Part shown: positions 51,053 to 60,936 of the stretch, piece after piece
Position numbering within the stretch: the stretch's first letter is position 1
How the letters are laid out: every line of letters begins with the position of its first letter
Origin: Mangrovivirga halotolerans
GTDB lineage: Bacteria; Bacteroidota; Bacteroidia; Cytophagales; Cyclobacteriaceae
Length of the DNA: 64,000 nt
Direction of reading: 5' to 3'
NCBI RefSeq assembly: GCF_026241165.1
Contig: NZ_JAPFQN010000011.1
Span: 1-64,000, forward strand
The notes under the pieces: model-generated
What the model was told of the DNA's origin: nothing
Database searches by the model: none
What the model saw: the letters and a program-made list of their open reading frames with translations, nothing else
Position numbers and translations under genes: made by a program

Positions 51053-52957
51053 ATGGGTGACTTTTTCAGGGCAACTTTGATCATTTTTATGATCTTTCAG
51101 ACAATTGGAGTATTTGGGCAGTCTTATGAACCATCTGAAGGTTCGTATCTATTCCCGATGAATCCGCATAACCGTAACTATCTTGCAGGAACAATGGGTG
51201 AATTAAGATCTACCCATTTCCATGGTGGTCTGGACATTAAGACAGGTGGAGTTGAAGGATGGGATGTATATGCTGCTACAGGAGGATATGTCTCCCGAAT
51301 AAAAGTATCGACTTCAGGATATGGTAACGTCATTTACCTTTCTCACCCGAATGGTTATACCACAGTATATGCTCATTTAAGTGAATTTGAACCAGAATTG
51401 GCTAAATGGGTTAGACAGCAGCAGTACGACAAAAAAACCTTTGAGATCGAACTTTTTCCGCAGGAAGGTCAGTTCAGTTATAATAAAGGAGAGCTAATTG
51501 CTTTAAGTGGAAATTCAGGCTCAAGCTCCGGACCTCATTTACATTTTGAAATTCGCGATGAAAAACAACGACCTATAAATCCTCTTTTTAATAATTACAA
51601 AAAAGAAATTGTAGATCAGATTCCTCCTACTCTATATGAAATTGCATTTGAACCGCTAAGTAAAGATACCAGGATCAATGGTAAGTACGAGCGATTAGAG
51701 GTAAGACCATCAAGAAGAGGGAATGATTATTATATCAATAAAAACATCAACATCGAAGGCCCGGTGGGTATTGAAGTAAAAGCCTACGATAAATTTAATG
51801 GGGTACCCAACCAAAACGGCGTCCCTGTAGTTCAGTTATTTGAAAATGACCAAATCCTTTTTGATCAGTCTCTGAACTATTTTTCTTTTAGTGATCAGAG
51901 AGATATCCTTATTCACACAAATTATGCTGCCAAAGTAAATGGCAGTGGAATGTTTAACAAGCTATATATTGAAGATGATAACCCCTTACCGTTTTATGAC
52001 AGATCTTTAGGTAAGGGAATTGTTGAACTTTCTGAAGGTGATCAAAAAGATTATAAAATAAATCTGAAAGATGCTTATGGAAATACTTCTGTTGCCTCTT
52101 TCAAATTATTTGGAGAAAAATCAGACCCTTCTGCCCTATATACTGCAGTTGATGTGCCTTATGAAATTGACAGAAAAAGAAATAACCTAATCATATCAAC
52201 TCCAAAAACGGAAAGTCCTGACAGCATTGTGATCTATTCAGGATTTCAAAAACACTATGAGACTCCTGCATATATTACATCCAATGCAAAATTTTATATC
52301 TGGGATTTAAATTGGGGTACACCTGATTCCGCAATGATCAATGAAGTTTCACATACATTTGATTTCGTTGCGACAATCCCTAACAAAACCAGCTATAATT
52401 TTTACAGCAAAACTGCGAATATTAATTTTCCATACAGATCAGGATTTGACACTCTTTACCTGGAATACAGTTACGAATACGATTCGGTTAAAGAAATTGA
52501 AAAATTTTCTATTGGAGACCATACAGTTCCTTTGAGAAAAAGCATGGCCGTAACACTAAAACCAAAAAAAGAATATAGCGACAAGGCCGGAGTTTACCGA
52601 ATAGGAAACAATGGAAGATGGTTTAGCTATGAAGGAGGGGAAAGATCGGGAGATGCTTTCACTTTTTACACAAGATATTTTGGTGATTTCACAATCAGAG
52701 AAGATAATGAGAAACCTGACATCAGGGCGATAACATTGAATCAAAACTCTCTAAGATTCGTCATTGATGATGATATGTCAGGAATTAATACTTACGATCT
52801 TTATGTGGATGGGGAATGGGTGTTAATGAAGTATGATTATAAAAGAAAACTGATCGAGTCAGAAAAACTAGACCCAAACATTCCTTTTAAAGGCAAGTTA
52901 TTACTGAGAGTTACTGATAATGCAGGAAACATAAAAGAATACAACACACAATTATAA
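51053..52957 (+). CDS. M23-family metallopeptidase with long C-terminal region
   Basis: A 634-residue secreted protein with a signal peptide (to about residue 22, IGVFGQ). The LytM/M23 domain spans about 40-180: THFHGGLDIKTG carries the first His and Asp ligands, YTTVYAHLSEF and SGPHLHFEIRDEK supply the others. The remaining 450 residues are beta-rich (Ig-like) and end in a segment with DDDMSGI-like Asp patterns (IDDDMSGINTYDLYVDG). It probably cuts peptidoglycan cross-links or regulates another hydrolase. The active residues look intact. Confidence 0.9.
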   Translation: MGDFFRATLIIFMIFQTIGVFGQSYEPSEGSYLFPMNPHNRNYLAGTMGELRSTHFHGGLDIKTGGVEGWDVYAATGGYVSRIKVSTSGYGNVIYLSHPNGYTTVYAHLSEFEPELAKWVRQQQYDKKTFEIELFPQEGQFSYNKGELIALSGNSGSSSGPHLHFEIRDEKQRPINPLFNNYKKEIVDQIPPTLYEIAFEPLSKDTRINGKYERLEVRPSRRGNDYYINKNINIEGPVGIEVKAYDKFNGVPNQNGVPVVQLFENDQILFDQSLNYFSFSDQRDILIHTNYAAKVNGSGMFNKLYIEDDNPLPFYDRSLGKGIVELSEGDQKDYKINLKDAYGNTSVASFKLFGEKSDPSALYTAVDVPYEIDRKRNNLIISTPKTESPDSIVIYSGFQKHYETPAYITSNAKFYIWDLNWGTPDSAMINEVSHTFDFVATIPNKTSYNFYSKTANINFPYRSGFDTLYLEYSYEYDSVKEIEKFSIGDHTVPLRKSMAVTLKPKKEYSDKAGVYRIGNNGRWFSYEGGERSGDAFTFYTRYFGDFTIREDNEKPDIRAITLNQNSLRFVIDDDMSGINTYDLYVDGEWVLMKYDYKRKLIESEKLDPNIPFKGKLLLRVTDNAGNIKEYNTQL

Positions 52958-52976
52958 ACCAAAAAAGCAAACGATT

Positions 52977-53426
52977 ATGGCATTAGAAATTGGCGATAAG
53001 GCGCCGGATTTTGAAGTAAATGATCAGGACGGTAATAAAGTAAAACTCTCTGATTTCAGAGGTAAAAAAGTGGTATTGTATTTTTACCCGAAAGATGCTA
53101 CACCTGGTTGTACTGCCCAGGCTTGTAATCTTAGAGATAACTATGAGGCTTTGCAAAATGAAGGCTATGAAGTTCTTGGCATCAGTTCTGATGATGAAGC
53201 AAAACACAGGAAATTTATTGAAAAGCAAGACCTTCCATTTACCCTACTTGCCGATACTGACAAAGAAGTTCATGAAAAATATGGCACCTGGGTAGAGAAA
53301 AATATGTACGGAAGAAAATACATGGGAACACAAAGAACTACCTTTATTATCGATGAGGAAGGCAAAATTGAAGACATAATTAAGAAGGTTAAAACGAAAG
53401 AACATACGTCACAGATACTCAAATAA
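52977..53426 (+). CDS. bcp: Thioredoxin-dependent peroxiredoxin (Bcp/PrxQ)
   Basis: A 149-residue PrxQ-type peroxiredoxin that reduces hydroperoxides. YFYPKDATPGCTAQACNLRD contains the peroxidatic Cys and a second Cys five positions later, the atypical two-Cys pattern of Bcp. GDKAPDFEVNDQDG opens the protein and TTFIIDEEGKI closes the fold. It lies 19 bases after the M23 gene and ends the FAH-M23-bcp unit. Confidence 0.94.
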   Translation: MALEIGDKAPDFEVNDQDGNKVKLSDFRGKKVVLYFYPKDATPGCTAQACNLRDNYEALQNEGYEVLGISSDDEAKHRKFIEKQDLPFTLLADTDKEVHEKYGTWVEKNMYGRKYMGTQRTTFIIDEEGKIEDIIKKVKTKEHTSQILK

Positions 53427-53474
53427 TTACACAAAATAATACTGTGTAATTATATACTGATATAATCAGGTATT

Positions 53475-53528
53475 AGGCCGCAAGATTTCATGGAAATGAT
53501 TGATTTTTCATGTATCTTGCGGCCTGTT
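53475..53528 (+). terminator. Long hairpin between bcp and transketolase
   Basis: A perfect 12-bp inverted repeat (53475-53486 with 53514-53525; arms AGGCCGCAAGAT/ATCTTGCGGCCT) encloses a smaller CATG-based hairpin. Only a short GTTTG follows, so termination may be weak. Confidence 0.6.
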
Positions 53529-53560
53529 TGATATAAATAACATTATCCTCAGCAAAAAGC

Positions 53561-54412
53561 ATGGAGCAGCAAGTAGATATTGAAAAGTTACAAAACCTGG
53601 CTTCACAAGTCAGAAGAGACGTTTTACGCATGGTTCACGCTGTACAATCAGGACACCCTGGCGGGTCTTTGGGTTGTACGGATTATTTCGTAGCCATGTA
53701 TTTTGAAATTATGGACTACAAAGTCCCTTTCAAACCGGACGGTATTAATGAAGACCTGTTTTTCTTATCAAACGGTCATATTTCCCCGGTTTGGTACAGT
53801 ACTTTGGCCCACGCAGGATTCTTCGATGTAAGCGAACTGTCAACGTTCAGAAAAATCGATAGCCGTTTACAAGGTCACCCTGCTACAGAAGAAGGACTTC
53901 CGGGCATCAGAGTGGCATCCGGATCTTTAGGCCAGGGACTTTCAGTAGCCGCAGGAGCTGCTCAGGCTAAAAAGCTTAATGATGATAATCACACTGTCTA
54001 CGTTTTGATGGGTGATGGCGAACTTCAGGAAGGTCAGGTTTGGGAAGCAGCAATGTATGCATCACACCACAAAATAGACAACCTGGTTGCAACCATAGAT
54101 TACAATGGTCAGCAAATCGACGGACCAACAAAAGATGTTATGGATCTTGCCGATTTAAAAGCAAAGTGGGAATCTTTTGGATGGACTGTAGTTGAGTCTA
54201 ATGGTAATGACATGGACAGTATTGTTAAAGCCATGAAACACGCACACAGTCTGACAAGAAAAGGAAGACCTGTAGTTAATTTAATGAGTACTGAAATGGG
54301 ATTCCCTATTGATTTCATGGTAGGAACTCACAAATGGCACGGTGTTGCTCCTAATGACGAACAATTAGAGCAGGCTCTTGGTCAACTGGAAGAAACTTTA
54401 GGAGACTATTAA
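53561..54412 (+). CDS. Transketolase, N-terminal (TPP-binding) subunit
   Basis: 283 residues covering the first half of transketolase: VHAVQSGHPGGSLGCTDYFVAMYF, GHISPVWYS, GSLGQGLSVAAGAA and the TPP/metal motif GDGELQEGQVWEAAMYA near 152. Split transketolase is common in Bacteroidota, archaea and Firmicutes. With the next gene it forms the pentose-phosphate enzyme (ketol transfer between sugar phosphates). It is separated from that gene by 66 bases. Confidence 0.94.
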   Translation: MEQQVDIEKLQNLASQVRRDVLRMVHAVQSGHPGGSLGCTDYFVAMYFEIMDYKVPFKPDGINEDLFFLSNGHISPVWYSTLAHAGFFDVSELSTFRKIDSRLQGHPATEEGLPGIRVASGSLGQGLSVAAGAAQAKKLNDDNHTVYVLMGDGELQEGQVWEAAMYASHHKIDNLVATIDYNGQQIDGPTKDVMDLADLKAKWESFGWTVVESNGNDMDSIVKAMKHAHSLTRKGRPVVNLMSTEMGFPIDFMVGTHKWHGVAPNDEQLEQALGQLEETLGDY

Positions 54413-54478
54413 TCTTCCCCCAATAACTTTTAAATCAAATTAAGAATTAAAGGGTTCGCCCTTCAAAAATATAAATCG

Positions 54479-55429
54479 ATGAAATTCTCTTTTACTGAAA
54501 AGAAAGATACACGCTCGGGATTCGGTGATGGTTTATTAGAAGCCGGAAAGCAAGACGAAAGAATTGTCGCTCTTTGTGCAGACCTTACCGGATCGCTAAA
54601 AATGGGAGCATTCCAAAACGAATTTCCTGAAAGATTTTATCAAACAGGTATTGCAGAAGCTAATATGATGGGCCTTGCTGCCGGTATGACAATCGGAGGT
54701 AAAATTCCATTCACAGGAACATTTGCAAACTTCAGTACTGGCCGGGTTTATGACCAGATCAGACAGTCAATAGCCTATTCAGGAAAAAATGTAAAAATTT
54801 GTGCTTCTCACGCAGGTCTTACTCTTGGAGAAGATGGTGCTACACACCAGATCCTTGAGGATGTTGGAATGATGAAAATGCTTCCGCATATGACCGTGAT
54901 TAACCCATGTGATTACAATCAGACCAAGGCTGCTACACTTGCTATAGCGAAGCATGAAGGCCCGGTTTATTTAAGATTTGGTCGTCCAAAATGGCCTGTC
55001 TTCACTCCTGAAGACCAGACATTTGAAATCGGTAAAGCGATCAAAATGATCGAGGGAAGCGATGTGACAATTTTCGCTACCGGCCACATGGTATGGTATG
55101 CTATTGAAGCTGAAGCTAAACTTGAAGAAATGGGCATCAATGCTGAAGTCATCAACATTCACACGATCAAGCCGATCGATCGTGAAGCGATCATCGAATC
55201 AGTTAAAAAAACAGGTTGTGCAGTAACTGCTGAAGAGCACCAGATCAATGGTGGTCTTGGAGAAAGTGTTGCTTCTGTACTTTCCAGAGAATTACCTGCT
55301 CCGCTTGAAATCATTGGAGTAAATGATTCATTTGGTGAAAGTGGTAAGCCTGAAGAGTTGTTAGCAAAATACGGACTTAGCCCTGAGGCTATCGTAGAAG
55401 CGGCTCAAAAAGTAATCAAAAGAAAATAA
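54479..55429 (+). CDS. Transketolase, C-terminal subunit
   Basis: 316 residues carrying the pyrimidine-binding and C-terminal domains: [35 protein letters not shown] includes the catalytic Glu for TPP activation, and [34 protein letters not shown] and YLRFGRPK are family segments. It works as a complex with the upstream subunit. A DXPS-like function is unlikely because both halves are separate and adjacent. A strong terminator follows. Confidence 0.94.
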   Translation: MKFSFTEKKDTRSGFGDGLLEAGKQDERIVALCADLTGSLKMGAFQNEFPERFYQTGIAEANMMGLAAGMTIGGKIPFTGTFANFSTGRVYDQIRQSIAYSGKNVKICASHAGLTLGEDGATHQILEDVGMMKMLPHMTVINPCDYNQTKAATLAIAKHEGPVYLRFGRPKWPVFTPEDQTFEIGKAIKMIEGSDVTIFATGHMVWYAIEAEAKLEEMGINAEVINIHTIKPIDREAIIESVKKTGCAVTAEEHQINGGLGESVASVLSRELPAPLEIIGVNDSFGESGKPEELLAKYGLSPEAIVEAAQKVIKRK

Positions 55430-55449
55430 GTACAATCAACTTATAATCC

Positions 55450-55483
55450 GAAGCCCTGACCTCAACGTCAGGGCTTTTTTATT
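55450..55483 (+). terminator. Terminator after the transketolase genes
   Basis: AAGCCCTGAC (55451-55460) and GTCAGGGCTT (55467-55476) form a perfect 10-bp stem with loop CTCAAC, followed by a T run. Confidence 0.88.
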
Positions 55484-55618
55484 GATCAAAATAGTTAAGT
55501 AATCTGGCTTTTGCTCAAAACCTCAGCTTTCAAAGCAGTAGAATATTTTGATTCATAAGAGAATTTATTCGATTGTTTAATTCGGGTTTAGGGTATGTTT
55601 TATATTTTTACCGTGCCT

Positions 55619-57307
55619 ATGATTTTAAAACACATTAACCAAATACCAGTAATTGCCGAAGCCCATGGGGCCAAATATGCAGTATTATCTCCAGGATCCA
55701 GGGTTGCACCTTTAACACTGGCTTTTACCAGGTATAGAAAAATAGAATGTTTTACGCTGTCAGACGAAAGAAGTGCAGCCTTTGCTGCATTGGGTATGGC
55801 TGAAGCATCAAACTCACCTGTGGTAATAGCCTGTACTTCAGGAACTGCAGCTTCTAACTACATCCCTGCTGTAACGGAGGCATATTACAGACAGATTCCC
55901 ATGGTGATTTTAACGGCTGACCGGCCTCCGGAGTGGATCGATCAATGGGATGGCCAGACGATCAGGCAGAGTAATCTTTATTCAAATCATATAAAAAGAT
56001 CATTTGAACTTCCGGTTGACACCAGTCATGAAGATGCTCAATGGCGATCAAACAGGATAATAAACGAGGCATTCATAGAAGCAAAAAAACATCCGTGTGG
56101 GCCGGTGCATGTAAACATACCTCTGAGAGAACCTTTTTATCCTGAACCTGGAGAAAAATTCGTATATGAGAAAAATGTCCGTATAATAGAAAACAGTGAA
56201 ACCATCAGAGCGATTCCTGAAAACACCTTAATTGAGCTTCATCAAAAATATAAGCAAGGTAAAAAAATATTAATTCTCGCAGGTCAGTCAAATATTAATG
56301 ATGAAACCAGGAAAAAACTATCTGATTGGGCAAAAGAGAAGAACATCCCTGTAATCACAGACATAATAAGCAATTGCTATAATGTTGAAACAGGAATTAC
56401 TAAAGCAGACATTTTTCTTAAAACACTTAAGCAAAGTGAGTATGCAAAACTAAACCCTGACCTTATTATCAGTTTTGGTAAATCAATAATTAGCAAAAAT
56501 ACTAAGCTATACTTAAGAAAAACGGTAAACAAGAAGCAAGAACACTGGTATGTGGGCATTAATGAATTTTTATCCGATCCACTGCAAAATCTAACCCGAA
56601 CAATAGATCTGGAAATCGATCAATTTCTAGCTCAAACCAGGGACTGGGAAAGTAAAGATTCAAAATATTTAGAATTATGGAGAGCTAAAGAAGAAAAAAC
56701 TGAAAGAAAACTTGGGAAGGTATTAAGTGAATATAAAACATATCTAAACGAATTATTAGTAAGTAAGGCAGTCTTTGAAAGCCTTCCGGAAAACTCAAAG
56801 CTTCATTTGGCAAATAGTATGCCTGTCAGATGGGCAAACTTTATTTCAGGAAAAGGGAAAAATATAAATGTCATTGCCAACAGAGGTACTAGTGGCATAG
56901 ATGGAACAATCTCCACAGCATCAGGTCATGCAATAATTGAACCTGCAAGATATAATGTGATATTAACAGGTGACCTTTCGTTTTTCTATGACCGCAATAG
57001 CTTATGGCATAACTATGGTTATAAAAATCTGTGTATAGTAATAATGAACAATCATTCCGGAGGCATTTTTGGTTTAATCGATGGCCCTTCTAAGCAACCG
57101 GAGAACAAAGAATGGTTTGAAACCAGGCAGATGCTGACTGCAAAAAATATTGCCAGGGATCATAAACTTCAATATTTCAGGTGCACAAGGGTTGAACAAC
57201 TGCAAGAAGCTAAAGGACTAATCAATACGTCAGTTGGCCGCCTTATTATAGAAATATTTACTGAACCTGAAGAGAATAAAAAGGTATTTAAAGCATTATT
57301 TCAATAA
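55619..57307 (+). CDS. menD: SEPHCHC synthase (menaquinone biosynthesis)
   Basis: A TPP-dependent MenD that adds succinic semialdehyde to isochorismate. From the ATG at 55619 it has 562 residues (MILKHINQIPVIAEAHGAKYAVLSPGSR), the usual start of MenD; an in-frame ATG at 55595 would add eight hydrophobic residues and is less likely. GMAEASNSPVVIACTSGTAASNYIPAVTEAYYRQIPMVILTADRPP and the TPP motif NRGTSGIDGTISTASG are seen. It is followed after one base by menE, so the two are coupled. Other men genes are not in the window. Confidence 0.93.
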   Translation: MILKHINQIPVIAEAHGAKYAVLSPGSRVAPLTLAFTRYRKIECFTLSDERSAAFAALGMAEASNSPVVIACTSGTAASNYIPAVTEAYYRQIPMVILTADRPPEWIDQWDGQTIRQSNLYSNHIKRSFELPVDTSHEDAQWRSNRIINEAFIEAKKHPCGPVHVNIPLREPFYPEPGEKFVYEKNVRIIENSETIRAIPENTLIELHQKYKQGKKILILAGQSNINDETRKKLSDWAKEKNIPVITDIISNCYNVETGITKADIFLKTLKQSEYAKLNPDLIISFGKSIISKNTKLYLRKTVNKKQEHWYVGINEFLSDPLQNLTRTIDLEIDQFLAQTRDWESKDSKYLELWRAKEEKTERKLGKVLSEYKTYLNELLVSKAVFESLPENSKLHLANSMPVRWANFISGKGKNINVIANRGTSGIDGTISTASGHAIIEPARYNVILTGDLSFFYDRNSLWHNYGYKNLCIVIMNNHSGGIFGLIDGPSKQPENKEWFETRQMLTAKNIARDHKLQYFRCTRVEQLQEAKGLINTSVGRLIIEIFTEPEENKKVFKALFQ

Positions 57308-57308
57308 A

Positions 57309-58403
57309 ATGGAACGCAGGAATACCAGTTTGAAAATTAATGGAAGAGTTATCGGATTTGATGAAATAATCAATCCTCAAAATGACCTTGCTAAAACTGA
57401 ATTTGAGAAAAGTGTTTTTGATACTATTAGTTCCTTTTTAAAAGGGGATAATGAGATAATACAGCAAACCTCAGGATCAACAGGTAAACCAAAACAAATT
57501 AAAATCAGCCGTGGGAGGCTAATTGCCTCAGCAAAAATGACTGGTGAATTCCTGGAATATGATAAAAAAGAGCGGGAATCACTTCTATGTATCCCGGCCT
57601 CATTCATCGGGGGAAAAATGGTTTTGATACGTGCTTTAGTATTTGACCTTCCAATTAAAGCAGAAGAACCTTCTGGAAACCCCTTTAAGGGAATAGAGAA
57701 AGTGGGAATTACATCGGTGACCCCATACCAGATAAAAAATATTATAGAGGAAGAAGATACTGGCTGCATAAATGCAGATTCAATAATTTTAATTGGAGGG
57801 GGCGTAGTAAATGAAGAGTTGGAGAAAAAACTTGCCAACCTACCAGGTGAAATTTATCATACTTATGCGATGACAGAAACAGTATCTAACATTGCACTTA
57901 GAAAACTTAACCAACCTCACCGGGAGGAATTATTTGAAACATTACCGGGAATCAATATAAGAAGCGAACAGGGAAGACTATTAGTTAGAGGAAACGTAAC
58001 TTCAGATAAGTGGCTTGATACAAACGACATTGTAGAGATTATAGAAAAAAATAAATTCAAATGGTTAGGCCGAGCGGACAATGTAATCAACTCCGGAGGG
58101 ATAAAAATTAATCTTGATGATCTCAAAATCAAAATAGAAAAGGCACTAAATGAAAATGGAGCTTATGATGAAATAGCGCTCTTAAAAGTAAAAGATGACA
58201 AATTTGGCGAAGGTTATGTGGTTTTCATTGAAGAAAACAGCAAACTGGAGTCAAAATTGATCCTGGATAAAAACATTAAAATAGATAACAAGGTAAAGCC
58301 GAAAAAGATTATCACAATTAATAAAATACCCAAAACAAAAACTGATAAGATTGATTACAAATCATTACGAAAAATATTTAATGATTTGGATTTTTCAGGA
58401 TAA
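57309..58403 (+). CDS. menE: O-succinylbenzoate-CoA ligase
   Basis: A 364-residue short adenylating enzyme. P-loop-like QQTSGSTGKPKQIKIS near residue 55, HTYAMTETVSNIALRK near 185, and WLGRADNVINSGGIKINLDDL near 252 are the AMP-ligase motifs A5-A8. The short size fits Bacteroidota MenE, which activates O-succinylbenzoate for naphthoate ring closure. It overlaps nothing but begins one base after menD. The DNA is AT-rich like its surroundings. Confidence 0.88.
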   Translation: MERRNTSLKINGRVIGFDEIINPQNDLAKTEFEKSVFDTISSFLKGDNEIIQQTSGSTGKPKQIKISRGRLIASAKMTGEFLEYDKKERESLLCIPASFIGGKMVLIRALVFDLPIKAEEPSGNPFKGIEKVGITSVTPYQIKNIIEEEDTGCINADSIILIGGGVVNEELEKKLANLPGEIYHTYAMTETVSNIALRKLNQPHREELFETLPGINIRSEQGRLLVRGNVTSDKWLDTNDIVEIIEKNKFKWLGRADNVINSGGIKINLDDLKIKIEKALNENGAYDEIALLKVKDDKFGEGYVVFIEENSKLESKLILDKNIKIDNKVKPKKIITINKIPKTKTDKIDYKSLRKIFNDLDFSG

Positions 58404-58562
58404 TTTTTCCGATCCCAAAACATTAAATGCTCTCAACATAGAAAACAAACAATATATCAATGAAGATATATTTTAATTGACGTTTTTAATATCTTTATGC
58501 ATATATAATTTTCTTTCAACCAGTTTTTTTATCACATACAACTCTAATCAATTTTTATTATT

Positions 58563-59183
58563 ATGAAAATCAAAACACTTTTAGGATTAGCTTTTATATT
58601 AACAATCACATTTGGTGCTAAAGCTCAGGAATTTGGTGTAAGAGTCGGAGGGAATGTTTCTTCCACAATAAGCGAAACAAATGGAGTTAATATTATTTCA
58701 GATAATGTTTTTGGATTTCACCTCGGCGCAACTGGCATTATGCCAATAGGTGAAAATTTAAAAATAAATGGCTCACTATTATACTATCAAAAAGGAGCAA
58801 AAACAGAATTTGAGATATTTAATATCACCACAATTAGAACATTTACATATAACTACCTTCACATGCCATTAGCATTAGAATATAGTTTTAATGGTGATCA
58901 ATTAGCCCCATACATTCAAGCTGGACCTTATTTTTCTTATACTTTAGGAGCAAAAAATAATGAAAATGGTGAAACACTTGATATTGGAAATGATCAGGAA
59001 GATGATTTAGCACCTTTTGATATGGGTTTAAACTTTGGAGCAGGAATTGATTATCAACAATTCAGACTTGGCATAAGCTATGAATTAGGATTAGCGAATA
59101 CATTTCCTTCAGGTGAAGATGGAAATGACACAAGAAATAACAGGTCTTTCAATTTAAATGTCTCTTACTTCTTTAATAGATAA
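58563..59183 (+). CDS. Outer membrane beta-barrel protein (porin-like family), copy A
   Basis: A 206-residue secreted protein with a signal peptide ending AKAQE, then alternating-residue strands (FGVRVGGNVSSTISE, LKINGSLLYYQKGAK, HMPLALEYSF, APYIQAGPYFSYTLG, FRLGISYELGLAN) and a terminal SYFFNR, the outer membrane assembly signal. It is of the type annotated OMP_b-brl_2. The function is unknown, perhaps a small porin or structural barrel. It is a close paralogue of the next gene. Confidence 0.85.
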   Translation: MKIKTLLGLAFILTITFGAKAQEFGVRVGGNVSSTISETNGVNIISDNVFGFHLGATGIMPIGENLKINGSLLYYQKGAKTEFEIFNITTIRTFTYNYLHMPLALEYSFNGDQLAPYIQAGPYFSYTLGAKNNENGETLDIGNDQEDDLAPFDMGLNFGAGIDYQQFRLGISYELGLANTFPSGEDGNDTRNNRSFNLNVSYFFNR

Positions 59184-59207
59184 AACAAAATACACGATCT
59201 TGAATAA

Positions 59208-59240
59208 AAGGGCCTATTATATTGTATAATAAGGCCCTTA
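59208..59240. terminator. Terminator-like hairpin between the tandem barrel genes
   Basis: AAGGGCCT and AGGCCCTT with inner ATTATA/TATAAT (one bulged base) form a long stem. T-rich sequence after it is weak, so readthrough is possible. Confidence 0.6.
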
Positions 59241-59378
59241 ATTATTAAATATCCGGGAAAATCAGACCCCTTCAATAAAAATTCTCCTTTTCAAACCAAG
59301 TAAGGTATTGATAATAATTACAGAAGTTTAAGACGTTAACTCTGGTTATCATTGTGATAAATAAAACCATTCAAAATT

Positions 59379-60005
59379 ATGAAATTAAAATTCTTACTAG
59401 GATCGGCATTTGTGCTATTTATGACAATCAATGCTCAGGCTCAAGAATTCGGAGCCCGTATTGGAGGAAACTTTTCGAGATTTAACTATTCTGTCGATGA
59501 ATATAATCAGGATGCATTAAGCTTATTCAGTTTGCATATTGGAGCAACAGCTATTCTTCCTATTAATGATAACATAAGAATTAATGGCTCATTATTATAT
59601 TCTCAAAAGGGAGAGCGTTTTAAAGATAATGGTAGCACTTTAAAAGAAGTAGTAAATTATATTCACCTTCCTTTTGCGGTAGAGTATTCATTTGGAGGTG
59701 ACCAAATAAAACCTTTTATTCAAGCAGGACCATATTTTTCAATAGCTTATTCTTATAAGGACAAGCTTGATTCACCTGACCTGACTGGCGAGGTAAGTTA
59801 TGATATAGGAAATAGTGAATCTGATGATATAGCACCCACTGATTTTGGATTAAATATTGGTGGAGGATTAGATATTGAAAAATTCAGAATAGGATTGAAT
59901 TATGAAGCTGGGATTTCCAATTTATTTCCAAATGGATGGAATGCAAATGAAACCTGGAAAAACAGTTCGTTTAATATAAATGTTTCTTATTTCATTAATC
60001 GATAA
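59379..60005 (+). CDS. Outer membrane beta-barrel protein (porin-like family), copy B
   Basis: A 208-residue paralogue of the gene just upstream: the same signal peptide design (MKLKFLLGSAFVLFMT...NAQAQE), EFGARIGGNFSRF, IRINGSLLYSQKGERF, IHLPFAVEYSFGGDQIKPFIQAGPYFS, FRIGLNYEAGISNLFP and terminal SYFINR. Strands align one for one with copy A, while the loops differ. This is a tandem duplication with diverging surface loops. Confidence 0.85.
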   Translation: MKLKFLLGSAFVLFMTINAQAQEFGARIGGNFSRFNYSVDEYNQDALSLFSLHIGATAILPINDNIRINGSLLYSQKGERFKDNGSTLKEVVNYIHLPFAVEYSFGGDQIKPFIQAGPYFSIAYSYKDKLDSPDLTGEVSYDIGNSESDDIAPTDFGLNIGGGLDIEKFRIGLNYEAGISNLFPNGWNANETWKNSSFNINVSYFINR

Positions 60006-60014
60006 AAAAAAGAA

Positions 60015-60050
60015 CAAAAAAAGCCTGAAATGTTTCAGGCTTTTTTTTTG
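60015..60050. terminator. Bidirectional terminator between the barrel gene and the secreted unknown
   Basis: A perfect stem AAAAAAAGCCTGAAA/TTTCAGGCTTTTTTT with a two-base loop, T-run on both strands. It serves the convergent genes ending at 60005 and 60051. Confidence 0.88.
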
Positions 60051-60842
60051 TTATAGATATTCTTTCACAGCACTGTTAGTATCCGTTATATATTCAGTAA
60101 TACCTTCAACAATCAGATCCATCATCATATCAGGGCCACCAATCAACTTGGGAGGCACATTATGAACAAGGTTCAATGTATGGTTAATTATCAGGGTCTT
60201 ATTTCCTCCAATAGGATAATAAGCGCAAAAGACAATTGATGTTTTATTAGTCTTTTGCCATAAAACGGTACTGAAGTTATAATTGCGTTGTAATGTAACC
60301 ATCATTGGTTTCTTACCAGGATAGTCGTAAGTAGTAACATTATTTAAAAAATGCTTTAATCTCGGATCTGTATAATCAGGATAGAAAGTTTTCAAACTAT
60401 ATTCAAAATCCGGTGCCATTCCAGAAGAAGCAATCTGAAAGTTTCCTTCTTCACTTAAATTCACTTCATATTCCGGCAATGTTTTTCTTACAAAAGAAAG
60501 GTCTTTCAAACGATGTTCAGAGAAAAAATGTGAAGGGGCATCAACGACATATGCAGTCTTAGACATGATGATATGGTAATCTTCATCCTTGTTTTTATTC
60601 AACACATCGTAAATATCATATTTCAAATACCTGGAAAATCCGCCCTTTGTAGTCTCAGAAGGTAGTTCTCCTTTTGGTTTAAAGTTGATATAATACTGAT
60701 ATGATCCATTAAGGAGTTTATCTTTATTGATGCGGAAGTCAAATGAATTCTCTCTAATTGGATTCAGAGTTCTCTCCCCTACAGTGGTTGAAAATGAGCA
60801 GAGACTCAACACAAAAAATGCAATAATAATATTTTTAAACAT
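60051..60842 (-). CDS. Secreted protein of unknown function
   Basis: I do not recognise this 263-residue protein. It has a signal peptide (about 1-21, containing a Cys in LSLCSFST that is not a classical lipobox) and a mixed alpha/beta body with SKTAYVVDAPSHFFSEHRL and NYNFSTVLWQKTNKTSIVFCAYYPIGG. It is probably periplasmic or outer-membrane associated. Monocistronic; the terminator is shared with the barrel gene. Confidence 0.7.
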   Translation of the reverse strand: MFKNIIIAFFVLSLCSFSTTVGERTLNPIRENSFDFRINKDKLLNGSYQYYINFKPKGELPSETTKGGFSRYLKYDIYDVLNKNKDEDYHIIMSKTAYVVDAPSHFFSEHRLKDLSFVRKTLPEYEVNLSEEGNFQIASSGMAPDFEYSLKTFYPDYTDPRLKHFLNNVTTYDYPGKKPMMVTLQRNYNFSTVLWQKTNKTSIVFCAYYPIGGNKTLIINHTLNLVHNVPPKLIGGPDMMMDLIVEGITEYITDTNSAVKEYL

Positions 60843-60936
60843 ATAAGCCTGTTACGAATAATATCACAAAGATAAACGTAACAATCCTGAAATCAAGTAT
60901 CAAGCCTTTAGACAAATATTATAAAGGTGTAAGAAT

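Noticed and set aside
55595-55618. Start of menD at 55595.
   Set aside because: The extra eight residues are hydrophobic and out of family; the ATG at 55619 gives the standard MenD N terminus.
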